From Pararge aegeria (Eukaryota > Arthropoda > Insecta > Lepidoptera > Nymphalidae), in the NCBI RefSeq assembly GCF_905163445.1, contig NC_053180.1, forward strand, positions 12,018,701 to 12,082,700: a stretch of 64,000 nt of DNA, in the 5' to 3' direction. The position numbers and the translations under genes were made by a program. Numbering within the stretch: position 1 is the stretch's first letter; every line of letters starts with the position of its first letter. Under the pieces are notes generated by a model. The model ran no database searches. It had not been told where the DNA came from and was given only the letters and a program-made list of their open reading frames with translations. Below, piece after piece: positions 46,516 to 57,080 of this stretch.

Positions 46516-49184
46516 AGCGTAGTGTTTTAATTGATTAATACCGTATTAAAAAGTAACTTAGAAGCAAAAGGTGATGTTAGTAAATAATTTCATACCAACT
46601 TCGTCTCTATAGGATCTGCTTTAGAAACGAAAAGTACACAAGACACTCAAGTAGTAAGACTTAATCAATAGTGCTTACCTGCTTGAAATAAATCAATTTC
46701 GAAGTCTGCAACTCAGCAATTTTAGCGATTTATACTGGCATTGGAGCTGAGGATACAAATTAGCTATCGAATATTTATAAGAATTTCCAGCCATGTCTAA
46801 CATACATTTGACCAGCCAAATAAAATACTTAACAAAGCTATTGGTCCGATTATGATAATTATTCCCAACTGAACGAAATAACACCAATTTGAGAGTGTCT
46901 GCCCTCCAGCAGAATAACAGCCCATTACTTTCAAAGGAATGTTTATGAAAAACAACTAACTAATTTTCTAAACCGCAATACGACTTTAACCTGAACCTTT
47001 ACTCCACCCAATAGGGTTTAAATTGCAAAAAAAGGTTTCGCGATAATGAATTCTTTCATTTCACACCTCGGAAATTTCTCTCTCACTCCCCATATTATAA
47101 AATTAAGGGAACATTCGTGTGTATTTAGAATTTCGTAGACAAACAATGAAACTTTATAGTTTCATCACCGTCTGTTAATATAGAGAGAACAAACTTTGTT
47201 TTTAATAGAAAAGACCTATCGAATCAATGCACTGAATTCAATTGTTAGACAAAATATATGTGTTACATTAGTTTTGTAAAGTGGATAAATGATTAAACTT
47301 CTTGATAGTAAGTTTTTTTGAATAGTTTCAGGAAATAATTGAAATTGTAAGATTTGATTCTTAGCGCTTATTCATGAAATTGTGTCAGTGAGTATTTTAA
47401 TATAATTATGGGTGTATTAGTGATACAGCGATACTTGTGTAGAGCCAAACGGCGCACAGGTACACGGTGTCTTAGTCGTTATTAATTACGTTAAAATGCT
47501 TAAAAAGAAATGAAAAGGATATACGAAGTCCATTGCAAGAGATAGTTTATAACTATATTAACAGGCTTGTCATGGCCCGGTATATTGACATTATACAACT
47601 CAAACTACTTTACTTAGAAAAATTGAAATTTGAATATTCTTTGAACGGCTTAGAGTTCTTAGAAAGGATTTTCTGCGGTAACCAGCAGTTCCTGAATTTA
47701 AAATCACAAATACACAATTTTCAAGTGCCCAAAAAAACCTTAAATGTACTTGATTAATTTGTATCCAGAAACGTCAGTGAATATATACCTGCCTCCGATT
47801 AACTCCTATGCTAATATTTGCATAGGAGTTAATCGAATTACTAAATAAAAGTAATGTCCGTTTCTGGTACAGTTTTACCGGTGGCCCGCATGTGGTTTTG
47901 AGTAGTATATTTAATTTTTCAACTTAAATCCATAAATTTGGTATTCTGACTTTTATACGCTTTCAACTGTAGCTTGCTTTCTGGAGACGCTCATAGGCGT
48001 TGGGCAAAATATCCTTAATCCCACGGGAACAGAAATAAGTTACTGGACTATAACGCAAATAACTTTTCCCCCGAATAATTTAGCATGTTAGGTCATCACA
48101 CCCCGTTAGTAGCAGGTACTTCTTTATTTTCGTTACAAATGATTATTTTATTGCCACGACAAATATACACTGTGCCAAAAGAATACTCTTTAAATGGGTA
48201 ATTATTTAAAAAATTAAAGCGTGAAAAGGTCTGTAATTATAACATTCGTTAGCCAGGAGGGTGTTGTTATAAAGCAGGTGAAAAATATTCTGAAAAACGT
48301 TCATTCCTCATCCGTTGTTAAACTTATTTTATTTACATAAGCTTTTGCCCTCGGCATTCTCAACTGTGAACATTTATTTGTCTTTTTTAGAGGCTTCACC
48401 CAGGTCTCGCTTACATCAGTAGTTTTGCTTGGTACAAGTAACTCTAGTAGTGTTTAAGTTTGTGTGATAACTGACTGGAAAATATTTGTGTTGAATATTG
48501 AGGTTTGTGGGATGATTATTAAAACACTATTTTAAACACTTTTTTAAGCGGTGGTAGAGCTTTTTGTAATAGAACTCGTCCGGTGAACTACTGCCACTAT
48601 AAACCATGCTTATTGTTGCCGCTAAGCAGCATCAGATGTGATTGCCGGTGTAATTATTCATACATGACTTAATACTATGCCTTCGATGATGACACTGCAA
48701 TAATATATATGCAATTTACTTAACTACATATTGCTGGTAAAACGAATTATATGAGGTACCTATGCGCCGTCTGATTCTCAATGTAGCGCTAAGTTTTTAT
48801 AAACTTTTAATAGTGTCTATTACTGTTTAATTAATAACATTTCGGAAACGACAGGCCAGGACAGACAATTTCGGGAACCTGCGAATATCTGGCAATCACG
48901 GCCTGAGAGGGAGAGTCGCGGTTCAGAATTTTTTTTATATGCATTTTATATTTTTAAAATATGACTAAGTTATGCACCCCTATTTATATCAAAATACCTA
49001 CTGACACAATAAATGAATATTTGCTGTAATTCAACAATTTAAATTATTACTTGAAAACTAGTCAATAAATTAAATAAGTCAATAAATAAATTAATTAAAT
49101 AAATTATTACACGTTTGTAAAACTGCTAATTAATTCAATAAATATAATGTTATTATTTAGTTAATTTTAGATTTTTATAAACAT

Positions 49185-49215
<31 letters not shown>

Positions 49216-50361
49216 TAATGCTTATAAAGTGCACATATGCCATTCTTATCATTATATTTTTTATTATTTAATATTTGCAATTGAGTTCTGCACATGTATA
49301 ATCAATGAATACTTTAAGATTTGCATATCGTACATTGCGACCAAACATTTATAATAGTCTTTCATGTTAAAAGAAAATAAAGGAATTTAAATTAGAATTT
49401 GAGTTATAGTAAACAGAACTCATTGAAATTGGTTACCAACTTTAGCATTATTTTTCTAATACCTTACAGTTAGCAAAAAATATCATTTACCTTTATAACA
49501 CCTGCTTCAACTGGACGCGTTTGTTTGGCCTTGCCTTTATACGCTAATCCATTCGCGCTAAGAACAGGTTCACAAGTGTCGGCAATCTATGCTTAAGACT
49601 GAAGTTGAATATTTGTTAAAATAAAATCATTTGCTAAATTAAAAGATATGAGTAACTAAATATAATAATAAAATGTCCGAATTAGAGATAAAAACATGTT
49701 CGTAAGTTGTATTTCTAAATAAAATACGCTATTAATGTCATTTTAGGGTAATTTTCATATAGGCGCTACGCAATCATGGGCCGTTAAAATAATTAATGAC
49801 ACGTTTAATTATACGTTAATGTTAAACCGAGGATTTGTGTAAATTAGAACAGAAAATGCAAACGTTGAATCTTTTTAGAGGGGTTTTGTACTATGTTTTG
49901 ACGAACAATTGACTATAATACAGCGAAGTCTACTCCTTACTAGAAATAGTTGATTTGCTTTACTAGACTAGAGGATATTGTTACTATATTATACTTCAAT
50001 TAATTTGATTACAGATTTATAATAAAATGTTGAAATTTTCGACTAAAAGTAAATCCTTAGCGATGACTCAGTGCATAATATGTTTTATTTTACATATTAG
50101 TTGTTGTACATGTTTTAGTGTAGTTGACTTTTTAACGACAAAGTTTACAGATTTGAATAACAAAAGACAAACCCTTTCAAAATGTGAATCAAAAGGTTAT
50201 CTATTTTTGGTCTTGAATGCGGGCTTCTCCACTTTAGTTTTTGTGTAGGTTTGTTTTTGTTTCCACATTAGTCTTATAATTTTTTTTTCTGTATAGTTTT
50301 GTATAATGGTTTTTTGCCCGTAATTATGTTTCCATATTTACATTGCCTATTTGGTTCGCAG
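46516..50361. other. Intronic stretch, no gene recognised
   Basis: It contains the fold-back at 47761-47880 and an (AT)n microsatellite at about 49190-49215. A 73-codon frame at 50027-50248 starts with a hydrophobic segment, but a coding exon of the host gene is already explained at 50362. I do not call it. Confidence 0.45.
47761..47880. repeat. Fold-back structure with 16-bp perfect core hairpin
   Basis: The core arms CGATTAACTCCTATGC (47796-47811) and GCATAGGAGTTAATCG (47820-47835) enclose an 8-nt loop. Further out, CCAGAAACG at about 47766 faces CGTTTCTGG at 47869-47877. The whole may be a ~115 bp decayed MITE or an extended hairpin. Confidence 0.75.
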
Positions 50362-50463
50362 GTATCATGGATCAGAAGAAAAGACTATCATTTACTGACC
50401 GTCGGCCTGACAACCTACAGCTCAGACCAGAGGTTTCAAGCCATCCATCTTCAACATTCAGAA
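50362..50463 (+). CDS. dpr: dpr-family gene, central Ig domain 1 exon (VSWIRRKD)
   Basis: Acceptor TTGGTTCGCAG and donor GAA|GTAAGA delimit 102 nt, exactly 34 codons, phase 0 on both sides. The translation opens with VSWIRRKDYHLLTVG and continues TTYSSDQRF. This is the hallmark C to D strand segment of Dpr Ig1, with the core Trp at predicted residue 93. It is the strongest family-defining evidence in the window. Lengths and phases are conserved, so the exon looks functional. I cannot assign the paralogue number (dpr1-dpr21 in flies), because this segment is nearly invariant across the family. Confidence 0.95.
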
Positions 50464-51285
50464 GTAAGAGAAACATTATTTGGTTTTCCAGTCCTTAGTT
50501 TATAAGTGTCCCACAGCTGGACACAGACGTTTTCTCTTTGAGGAAAGAGGGTTTTATCACATACATAACATAGGATTTCAGCGATTATAATCACAATATG
50601 TTTGTAATATTAACCAGGAGGCCTGTGGCTTTAAGCTTTGCGCAATAGAAATTAACTCCCTTGAATGCACTGACGGGAGAAGCCGGTAGGGGCACGGGTA
50701 GATTCCCAATAAATTGAAATCTACTATGGTGCATCCCAGAAAACGAGAAAAAATACAGTTTTAGATATTTTAGCCAATTCTGGCCATGTGCCGAGTTTAA
50801 CATAGATACCTATACCTGAGAGACGCCTCACGTAAATTCGATTTCGAAGCCCGATGTTTGAACACCTTACAGAGCCTAGATTTTCAAGCCGGAAGTCAGG
50901 TAGAAACCTACACAGATGACCTAAAACAGACGCCTGGCAAATTCAATTTGGCAAGCTGAAGAGCAGTCAAGCGATGGACTAGCCTTCAACGTCACACAGT
51001 CCGGAAGTCCAGGTAGCATCTTTGTGTTCGTATTGTGCGGATTATTCTGCAAAAGTTTATATTATTTTAAGACTCATGCAGTTAGAGATTTTCTTGGTAA
51101 AAAGACGCCGTATGGTAAATGGTCTTACAAAGTTATAAATTTTTTTTTACTTGTCTTATAAAGTTAAAAATGTTTTCGTTCCGTGTAATTGTAAAGTACG
51201 TGTTATAAATAAAATAAAATAGCGTTATGGGCGTCTTATAAAGGCTCAAAGTCACTAAGCAGGTGATGGAGCGACCTACGCTTGA
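50464..51285. other. Third coding intron, start; nothing recognised
   Basis: A 70-codon minus-strand frame (50591-50803) has no domain. 50870-51060 shows faint likeness to transposon sequence, but I cannot name it. Confidence 0.4.
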
Positions 51286-51405
51286 AGTCACATCAACCCA
51301 TTACATGCCCACTACACGGGTTTCCTCCCACAGTGAGAAGACGTTAAGGAGGTCCACCACACTGGCCCAGTGCGGATTGGTGGACGCTCGGAGTGTCTCT
51401 TAAGT
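51286..51405 (+). repeat. SINE-like repeat, family A, partial copy
   Basis: TCACATCAACCCATTACATG, CGGGTTTCCTCCCACAGTGA and GGTCCACCACACTGGCCCAG are family A landmarks in order. Confidence 0.7.
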
Positions 51406-51409
51406 AATC

Positions 51410-51545
51410 AAATCAGATTTGAGGAGATCCGTAGAAGAACTAAGGTCACCAAAGTAGCTCAACAAGCAGCCGAACACCGGTGGCTTTAAAACTCCCTAAA
51501 AAGACCCATGTCCATCAATGGACGTCAATTGGCTGATAACCTCGT
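51410..51545 (+). pseudogene. RTE-like LINE C-terminal remnant
   Basis: Conceptual translation from about 51421 gives EEIRRRTKVTKVAQQAAEHRW, interrupted by a stop. It ends on sequence near GGCTGATAACC. It resembles the far C-terminus of RTE LINE proteins, as at 8005. Confidence 0.5.
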
Positions 51546-51549
51546 TTTA

Positions 51550-53550
51550 TTTATTTTCTGTTATTAAACACACTTGCGTTAATTCCTATTAAAAATAAAG
51601 AGTAATTAGTAAAACAAATGTAAGGAAATATACCCAGCTTGCCAAGGGTACAAACGCACGGCAGGCGGTAGCGCAAAAATTCGCGTAACGCGCTTTGTTC
51701 CGCGGCCAGCACTTAGAGTAATTACTCAAGCCCCGTTGGGATGGAACTTTATCAATGCTGTAGAAGTCACCATACGAAATTATCGATAAAGTTTATAAAT
51801 ACGAACGTTCGTATGTAAACTTATTTGCACTCAGTCTGGATTTATTCAATTTCGCCGTGTGAGTCGAGTTTGACTCGGCAGGCTATAAGTTATTTATTGA
51901 TTACAGTAAATACGTAATGATACCTATCTGCAATTAAATTCTATAACGAGTGAAAGAGTTTTAAGTTAAATTAATTTCAAGGATATTGAATGGAAATCAT
52001 ACTGCAATACTACGAAGTACCTACTTAAATTAGCCGGGATATTATGTCACTATACTAGGGCCAAGTTCCGAAAGGAATAAATGTGAATAAACCAAATTAT
52101 GGTCATTTATACACATTATAATAGATGTAATACTAATATAGTTCTTCGATATTATGTATTATATATTATTTCGTATTATTATTACGAAAAATAAACAAAA
52201 GCCTCATTATTTTTACGTGACATATTAGCTTTATTTTAGCTTGATAAAGTGCAGGCAATAAAAGCGGTCTGTGAGTCTATATGTAAAAAACGTTTATACA
52301 TGGACTCACAGACCATATATTAAAATTAAAGAAATATAGAAATATTTTACTATTCTAACATAAAAAATAAATTTGAAGAAACCATTTTAATAATTTCCTT
52401 TGATACAAACATATTTTTGAAACCTATGTATACAGTCCCGTGATATACCTATAATTAAAAGCCAATAGAAAATTTGATGAATTTTGATGACCCGAAATTA
52501 ATTTTTCTCAATCAATGTACTATTTTTACCTGGCGAAAAAATTAAAAATGAATGAAATATAGGCTTTCTTTTACCCTTTACTTTTTAAGCCACATAATTT
52601 GAAAAGCACTTAAAGACTTAAAAATACTTTTACATCTCAACGAGCTTTTAATCCATGAACTTATGGAGTATTAAAAAGTTTGCAATTTGTCAACCAAAAG
52701 CCTTAAAAGATTATTTAGTTTTGAATTACTTTTCATTAGCATAATATTTTTTAAGAAAGAGGTTCCTAATATATAATTTTATTTTAGCTTGGATAAGTCG
52801 GAAGAATTTTATCCACCACGAATGATCACTGGCTTATACTGGCTGTTATTATATAGTAGCTGGTCCTACGACTTTGGAATTTCTGATAGAACTACAAGAT
52901 TATTTAAGCATCTCGCTCTAAGAAAATATTATATAAAGTATCTGTTCGTATAAATAACAGAAACTTTCGTAGAAAATTTTACCCATGCGGAAGTTGGTGT
53001 GTTACCTATGTTCGGCTCAACCGTTGCACTGATTTTGATGAATGCTTGAAATTTTTGTACATTGAACAATTGACCAAATAAAAATAAGACTTATATTAAG
53101 AATATTTTATTTCTCTTCATTTCATATTGTCTGGGAAAATTAAATTACTTTAAAAAGCAATATTCTATTGAATCTTGGCATATTGATTTAGTTAGGTATT
53201 TATAATGGACAGGATTGTAATTATATATTACTATAATTTGTCTTTGGAATCTTTAAACTTACTTACAAAAACAGTAGTTACCTACTTAACGAACCATAAG
53301 GTTGACAACAAATTGAGATTTTCCCAAGAGCTCCTGTTTTTGGCTAGATGTTGATTTTTTAAAGTATTAATAAAGTAATATAGTAACTAAAATTTAAAAG
53401 CGGAAGTTTGTTTATTTGTTTTACCTCTACGCTACAACTTAACAACAATTTGACTTGATTTTTGCCGCAGGAATAATTAAATGAACAGAGAGTAACAAAG
53501 GCTACATTTTGTTCTGAAACTACATCTAGTTCTTAATTAAAAAATAATCT
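51550..53550. other. Intronic stretch with a GC-rich spot and a hairpin
   Basis: 51650-51720 is a small GC-rich island (GCACGGCAGGCGGTAGCGCA, TTCGCGTAACGCGC) in AT-rich intron. It is a possible regulatory element, but I recognise no specific site. The hairpin at 52266-52314 is listed separately. Confidence 0.4.
52266..52314. repeat. 49-nt hairpin
   Basis: GGTCTGTGAGTC (52266) pairs exactly with GACTCACAGACC (ending 52314). Inner bases TATATGTAAA and TTTATACATG pair imperfectly around a short loop. Confidence 0.8.
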
Positions 53551-53680
53551 TATCAACCCGGCCCACTACAGAGTTGTGAGGAAACCCTTGCCGTGTAGTG
53601 GGCCGGGTTTCCTCCCAAAATAAAAAGGATTTAAGCCATATTCCACCCTACTGGCTGGTTGGGCTCAATGTTGTAAAATC
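53551..53680 (+). repeat. Family A SINE copy containing an internal inverted duplication
   Basis: AACCCGGCCCACTACA (53555-53570) and TGTAGTGGGCCGGGTT (53594-53609) form a perfect 16-bp stem. The intervening GTGAGGAAACCC is also the complement of the GGGTTTCCTCCC that follows. Normal family A copies lack the inverted part. The remaining landmarks (GGATTTAAGCCATATTCCAC, CTACTGGCTGG) are ordinary. Confidence 0.75.
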
Positions 53681-54195
53681 AACATATGAGTTTTACAAAT
53701 GTTTATAAAATATAAATCATATAAACATCTAAAAAAATCTAAAAAATCTGAACCATATAATAATCATATAAAAAATTCGGAACCTACAAGATTTGACTGA
53801 TAAAAAAAGACATATTCTAATTTCAGCATCGGTTGTTTAAGAATCATAGCTTTGTTGTAAAGCGCTCCGGCCGCGATTGTTAGAGAGTCACAGATTGAAG
53901 TACAGTCCGAATTTTTTAATGCATTTTAAAATGTATACATTTCGTCCAAGTATAGTATATAAAACTTTTATAAAAATTATATAATCAATTTATAAGTTGT
54001 TTTTATTTGTCTGACAAAAGCTCTTCTTTCTTTCGTTTTCTTTCGTTGTCTTATTTCTAAAAGTATCATGATATACATTTGTTTCCCTTCTCTGTCCCTT
54101 TTCCAAAGAGGATAGGAATACGAACTCTTTGGTATATATGTATAATAAGACGCTACATGGTTATCCAAGTAGTCACAGTATCTCAATATATATAA

Positions 54196-54480
54196 ATCTC
54201 CAGTCACGATGTTTGTCCGCGATGGACTCCTAAACTACTTAACCGATTTTAAATTAAATTGGCACACCGTGAGCAGTCTGTTCCAACTTAAGAGATAGGA
54301 TAGTTTAGATTTTTAATTATAGTCGCAATTTTATTTTATTGCAAATAATTTTTCTATAATTAATTGACAGTCACATGTTATATATATATAATACTACTAT
54401 ACTAATTTAAGGCTTAGCGATACTGAATGCTTTAAATATACAAAATCATACGCAGACGAAGTCGCGGGCAACAGCTAGTA
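54196..54480 (-). mobile_element. LINE 3'-UTR copy, family D (minus strand)
   Basis: The minus strand begins TACTAGCTGTTGCCCGCGAC, then TTCGTCTGCGTATG, as in the copy at 33090. It ends, on the + strand, near CCTAAACTACTTAACCGATT. This is the mirror of the plus-strand UTR phrase. Confidence 0.7.
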
Positions 54481-54799
54481 GTTCTATATATTAAAGTGCG
54501 TGCTATACGTACCTGACACCTTCAGACACTGATACTGACGTTTAATTTTCACATACAAAAATTTGTGATACTTTGTTATGTTTAGTCATCATTATTGGGC
54601 ATAGAATAGCAAAGCGAAGCGTGGCTATTTACAGCTAGTAACATAAAATTATATCATACTGTAATACTTCACAAATAGGGATTATAACTAAAGAAAACTC
54701 TGTCTCTAAAGGACACACTGAGGCCGAGGCAGTGGGATGTAAAAAGGCAGCCCATGGTGATGATGAAATAAGATTTTATAAAATGCCAATTTGTTTCAG

Positions 54800-54908
54800 G
54801 ACTGGACTCTAAAAGTACGATTCGTTCAGAATCGTGATGCCGGTGTCTACGAATGCCAAGTGTCATCACATCCGCCCACTAGTATATTTTTGAGGCTCGA
54901 CGTAGTTG
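54800..54908 (+). CDS. dpr: dpr-family gene, last Ig domain 1 exon (DAGVYECQVS)
   Basis: Acceptor TTTGTTTCAG and donor GTTG|GTAAGT flank 109 nt, 36 codons plus one. The peptide begins DWTLKVRFVQNRDAGVYECQ and closes the first Ig domain. It contains the D-x-G-x-Y-x-C motif with the F-strand Cys at predicted residue 143, which should pair with Cys81, followed by the Dpr-typical SHPPTSIF stretch. It ends in phase 1, so the gene must continue. No second Ig domain exon is seen between here and the window end, where the satellite begins. Dpr proteins normally have a second Ig domain and a C-terminal TM segment or GPI signal, which are missing only because the window ends. Confidence 0.95.
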
Positions 54909-55435
54909 GTAAGTAACTTACAAAAACAATGTATAGGATGCAAGTCAAGCCAGAGTAAAAAAATTGAATTTGCATTTAACCCACATAACACAATAAGGGT
55001 TTTATCTGTCTGTGCTGATTCTTTTTTTTATTATGAATAAACCCATATATTACACAGGTTCTCTTGCTTTTGTCGGAGTATAGCAAATTAAGTTTAATTT
55101 TCGTAATATTCCGCAAAGTAACGCCTGCTTCTATCCAATGTTTTTTTAAAGATAAAATAACTATTGTCTGCAATCACACATGTTGGTAAGTGACGATGCA
55201 GCCCTTAATAAAGCGCGCTTGCCTAGAATATGATCATGATTATAATGATAAAGATACACTTCATTTGAAGGTGAAAGGGACAACGCGAGCCGGAAGGATA
55301 TTCGGAATCTATATTAGAAAACAAAGCAAATAGCTTCGTATGGATTCATGGGATATAAATAAGAGATCCCTGCGATGCTTCAAAATTCCATAAAAAATTG
55401 TTTGTCTGTAAAGTCGTCTTACTGACGATAGTTGA

Positions 55436-55811
55436 ACGTGACAACGTCGTAAGAAAATACTGATGGAATGGTTGCATTTTTCAAAAGAAAATTTCAATTT
55501 AATTTTTTTGACAGATATTATCGTTGCTATAAACAATTGACACCACTTCACTTTTCACTACACTTCATCCTTGCCGAAAACATGTAAATGTATTATTGTA
55601 TAGAAGCTGTCCACGCGGACGCATCGCTCACTCAAGTAGGAGAGAGACAGATGTCGAACGCGGAGGCCGACTGTGCCTCTTTTTCGCTCGTTCCGCGCTC
55701 TCGCTTGCACTGCAAGCCTTGAATGGAACGCCCCAGAGCGAGGTAACGGCGCATACGTCATGTTTTTTCGTGCGTACAGCCGCCCCATCGAATTATAAGA
55801 CGTTGTCACGT
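55436..55811. mobile_element. GC-rich block bounded by inverted repeats (~376 bp), probable transposon
   Basis: ACGTGACAACGTC with TAAG nearby at the left (55436) matches, inverted, TAAGACGTTGTCACGT ending at 55811. The interior (55595-55800) is strongly GC-rich (CGCGGACGCATCGCTCACTC, CGCTCGTTCCGCGCTCTCGC) compared with the flanks. Overlapping frames of 75 and 83 codons on both strands reflect the high GC only. The superfamily is not identified. A promoter or CpG-like element is the alternative reading. Confidence 0.55.
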
Positions 55812-56131
55812 CAAAAAATGTGAGATGAGAACCAGATAAATAGTTATGTATCTAGAGTATTAAATTAATTTAGGTGGAAAATTAGGGGTGAAGAAGTAAG
55901 CAACATCCAAACATACAAACTTTCACTTTTATGATAACAACATATGATAAAACTCTAATTTGCAGTAGTTATGAGGGCGTAGAATTTGTTATAAATAATA
56001 AACTGACATTAATTAACATACGCACATTATTATAATTACTTGTCTAGACTACACATTAGGATGCCTAACAAATCTCTAAAAGCCGTGTCACACGAAATCA
56101 TTAATGAAACGAAAGCAGTGTAACTTTATTA

Positions 56132-56240
56132 TTTAATCATATCAACCTAACCGGCGAAATTACAGGGGTCTCTCAGTAAACGACAGGATTTTAGGGTTAA
56201 GTCCACCAAGCTGAACAATTGCAAATATGTAACTTTACAT
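56132..56240 (+). repeat. SINE-like repeat, family A, degraded
   Basis: ATCATATCAACCTAACCGGC, ACAGGGGTCTCTCAGTAAAC and TTAAGTCCACCAAGCTGAAC follow the family A order. Confidence 0.6.
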
Positions 56241-56339
56241 GCCTTTAAAAAAAAATATTTAGAAAATCGAGCAGGTATTGTTATGATTTCCTTCACCCGT
56301 AGTCCTTTAGGTAACTGGGCTTACTCAACGTGTAGGTGA

Positions 56340-56600
56340 AGTTAGCAGAGCATTTGCCAGCAGATCAAAAATAAAACGGAGTTCTCTTCGCATGCAGCTG
56401 AGTTCTAGAGTTCCTGATGATTTTTACGAATAGTTCTGGCGTTTTTACCCCCAAAAAAAGGGTGTCAAAAAATGATCTGCTAACTTCCGATAGCAGATCA
56501 TTTTCGAGCAAATCAAAATTTGATGCTTGTTCTGGACGCATGCAGCTTAGATCTATAGTTCCTGATACTTTTTAATAATAGTTCTGTCGTAAATACTGAA
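56340..56600 (+). repeat. Two-unit tandem duplication (~149 bp) left of the satellite
   Basis: GCATGCAGCTGAGTTCTAGA at 56389 recurs as GCATGCAGCTTAGATCTATA near 56538, followed in both by GTTCCTGAT and AATAGTTCTG. A 14-bp hairpin (AAAATGATCTGCTA against TAGCAGATCATTTT, 56469-56504) lies between. It may be an older, unrelated tandem repeat or remote satellite relatives. Confidence 0.6.
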
Positions 56601-56789
56601 AAAAAAATACTTAAAGAAAACAACCCTAAACATCCTATCGTACACAAAGACCTTTGAATAAAACATTTTTTAGACCCGTACTCTCTCGAAACTCTTTTCT
56701 TTCTCACACATCAGTATATAAACTATAATAAAAAAATATTAAAGTTCTTATAAATCAAGTTTCAGAGTCACCACAACAAACATGAAAAT

Positions 56790-57080
56790 TTATTTTCTTA
56801 AATAATTACATAAAATAATACAAAACATTTGTTTTTGAAAACCCTACCTATTAAAGGGGTAAGAACTCTTTAGTTTCTGTTGAAGCATCATAACGCCTGA
56901 AACATAACATAAAACCAAGCCTCAAACACTGTTATTCGAGACTGCATATCAGACGTCAATATTTTCAATCCAAAAGAATTATATGAGGAATTATTTTTTT
57001 GAAAACCCATTAAACCTCACAGCTGATAGAACGCTACTTACACTATAACACGATAAAAATTCAAGCCTAGAACACACGTA
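56790..57080 (+). repeat. Diverged edge units of the satellite array
   Basis: Two units are recognisable but strongly diverged. For example, GACTGCATATCAGACGTCAA near 56940 is followed by a unit only about 146 bp long. GAAAACCCTACC and AGAACTCTTTAGTTTCTGTT near 56840-56880 correspond to the conserved CAACCCTATA and AGAACTCTTTAATT positions of inner units. This is the expected decay at an array edge. Confidence 0.75.

Noticed and set aside
50027..50248. 73-codon frame just upstream of a dpr exon
   Set aside because: It is not in a position or phase to join the exon at 50362, and exon phases already match without it.
55558..55823. Arg/Ser-rich frames of 75 and 83 codons on opposite strands
   Set aside because: Their openness follows from the GC-rich composition of the inverted-repeat block. 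No matching features of a protein.
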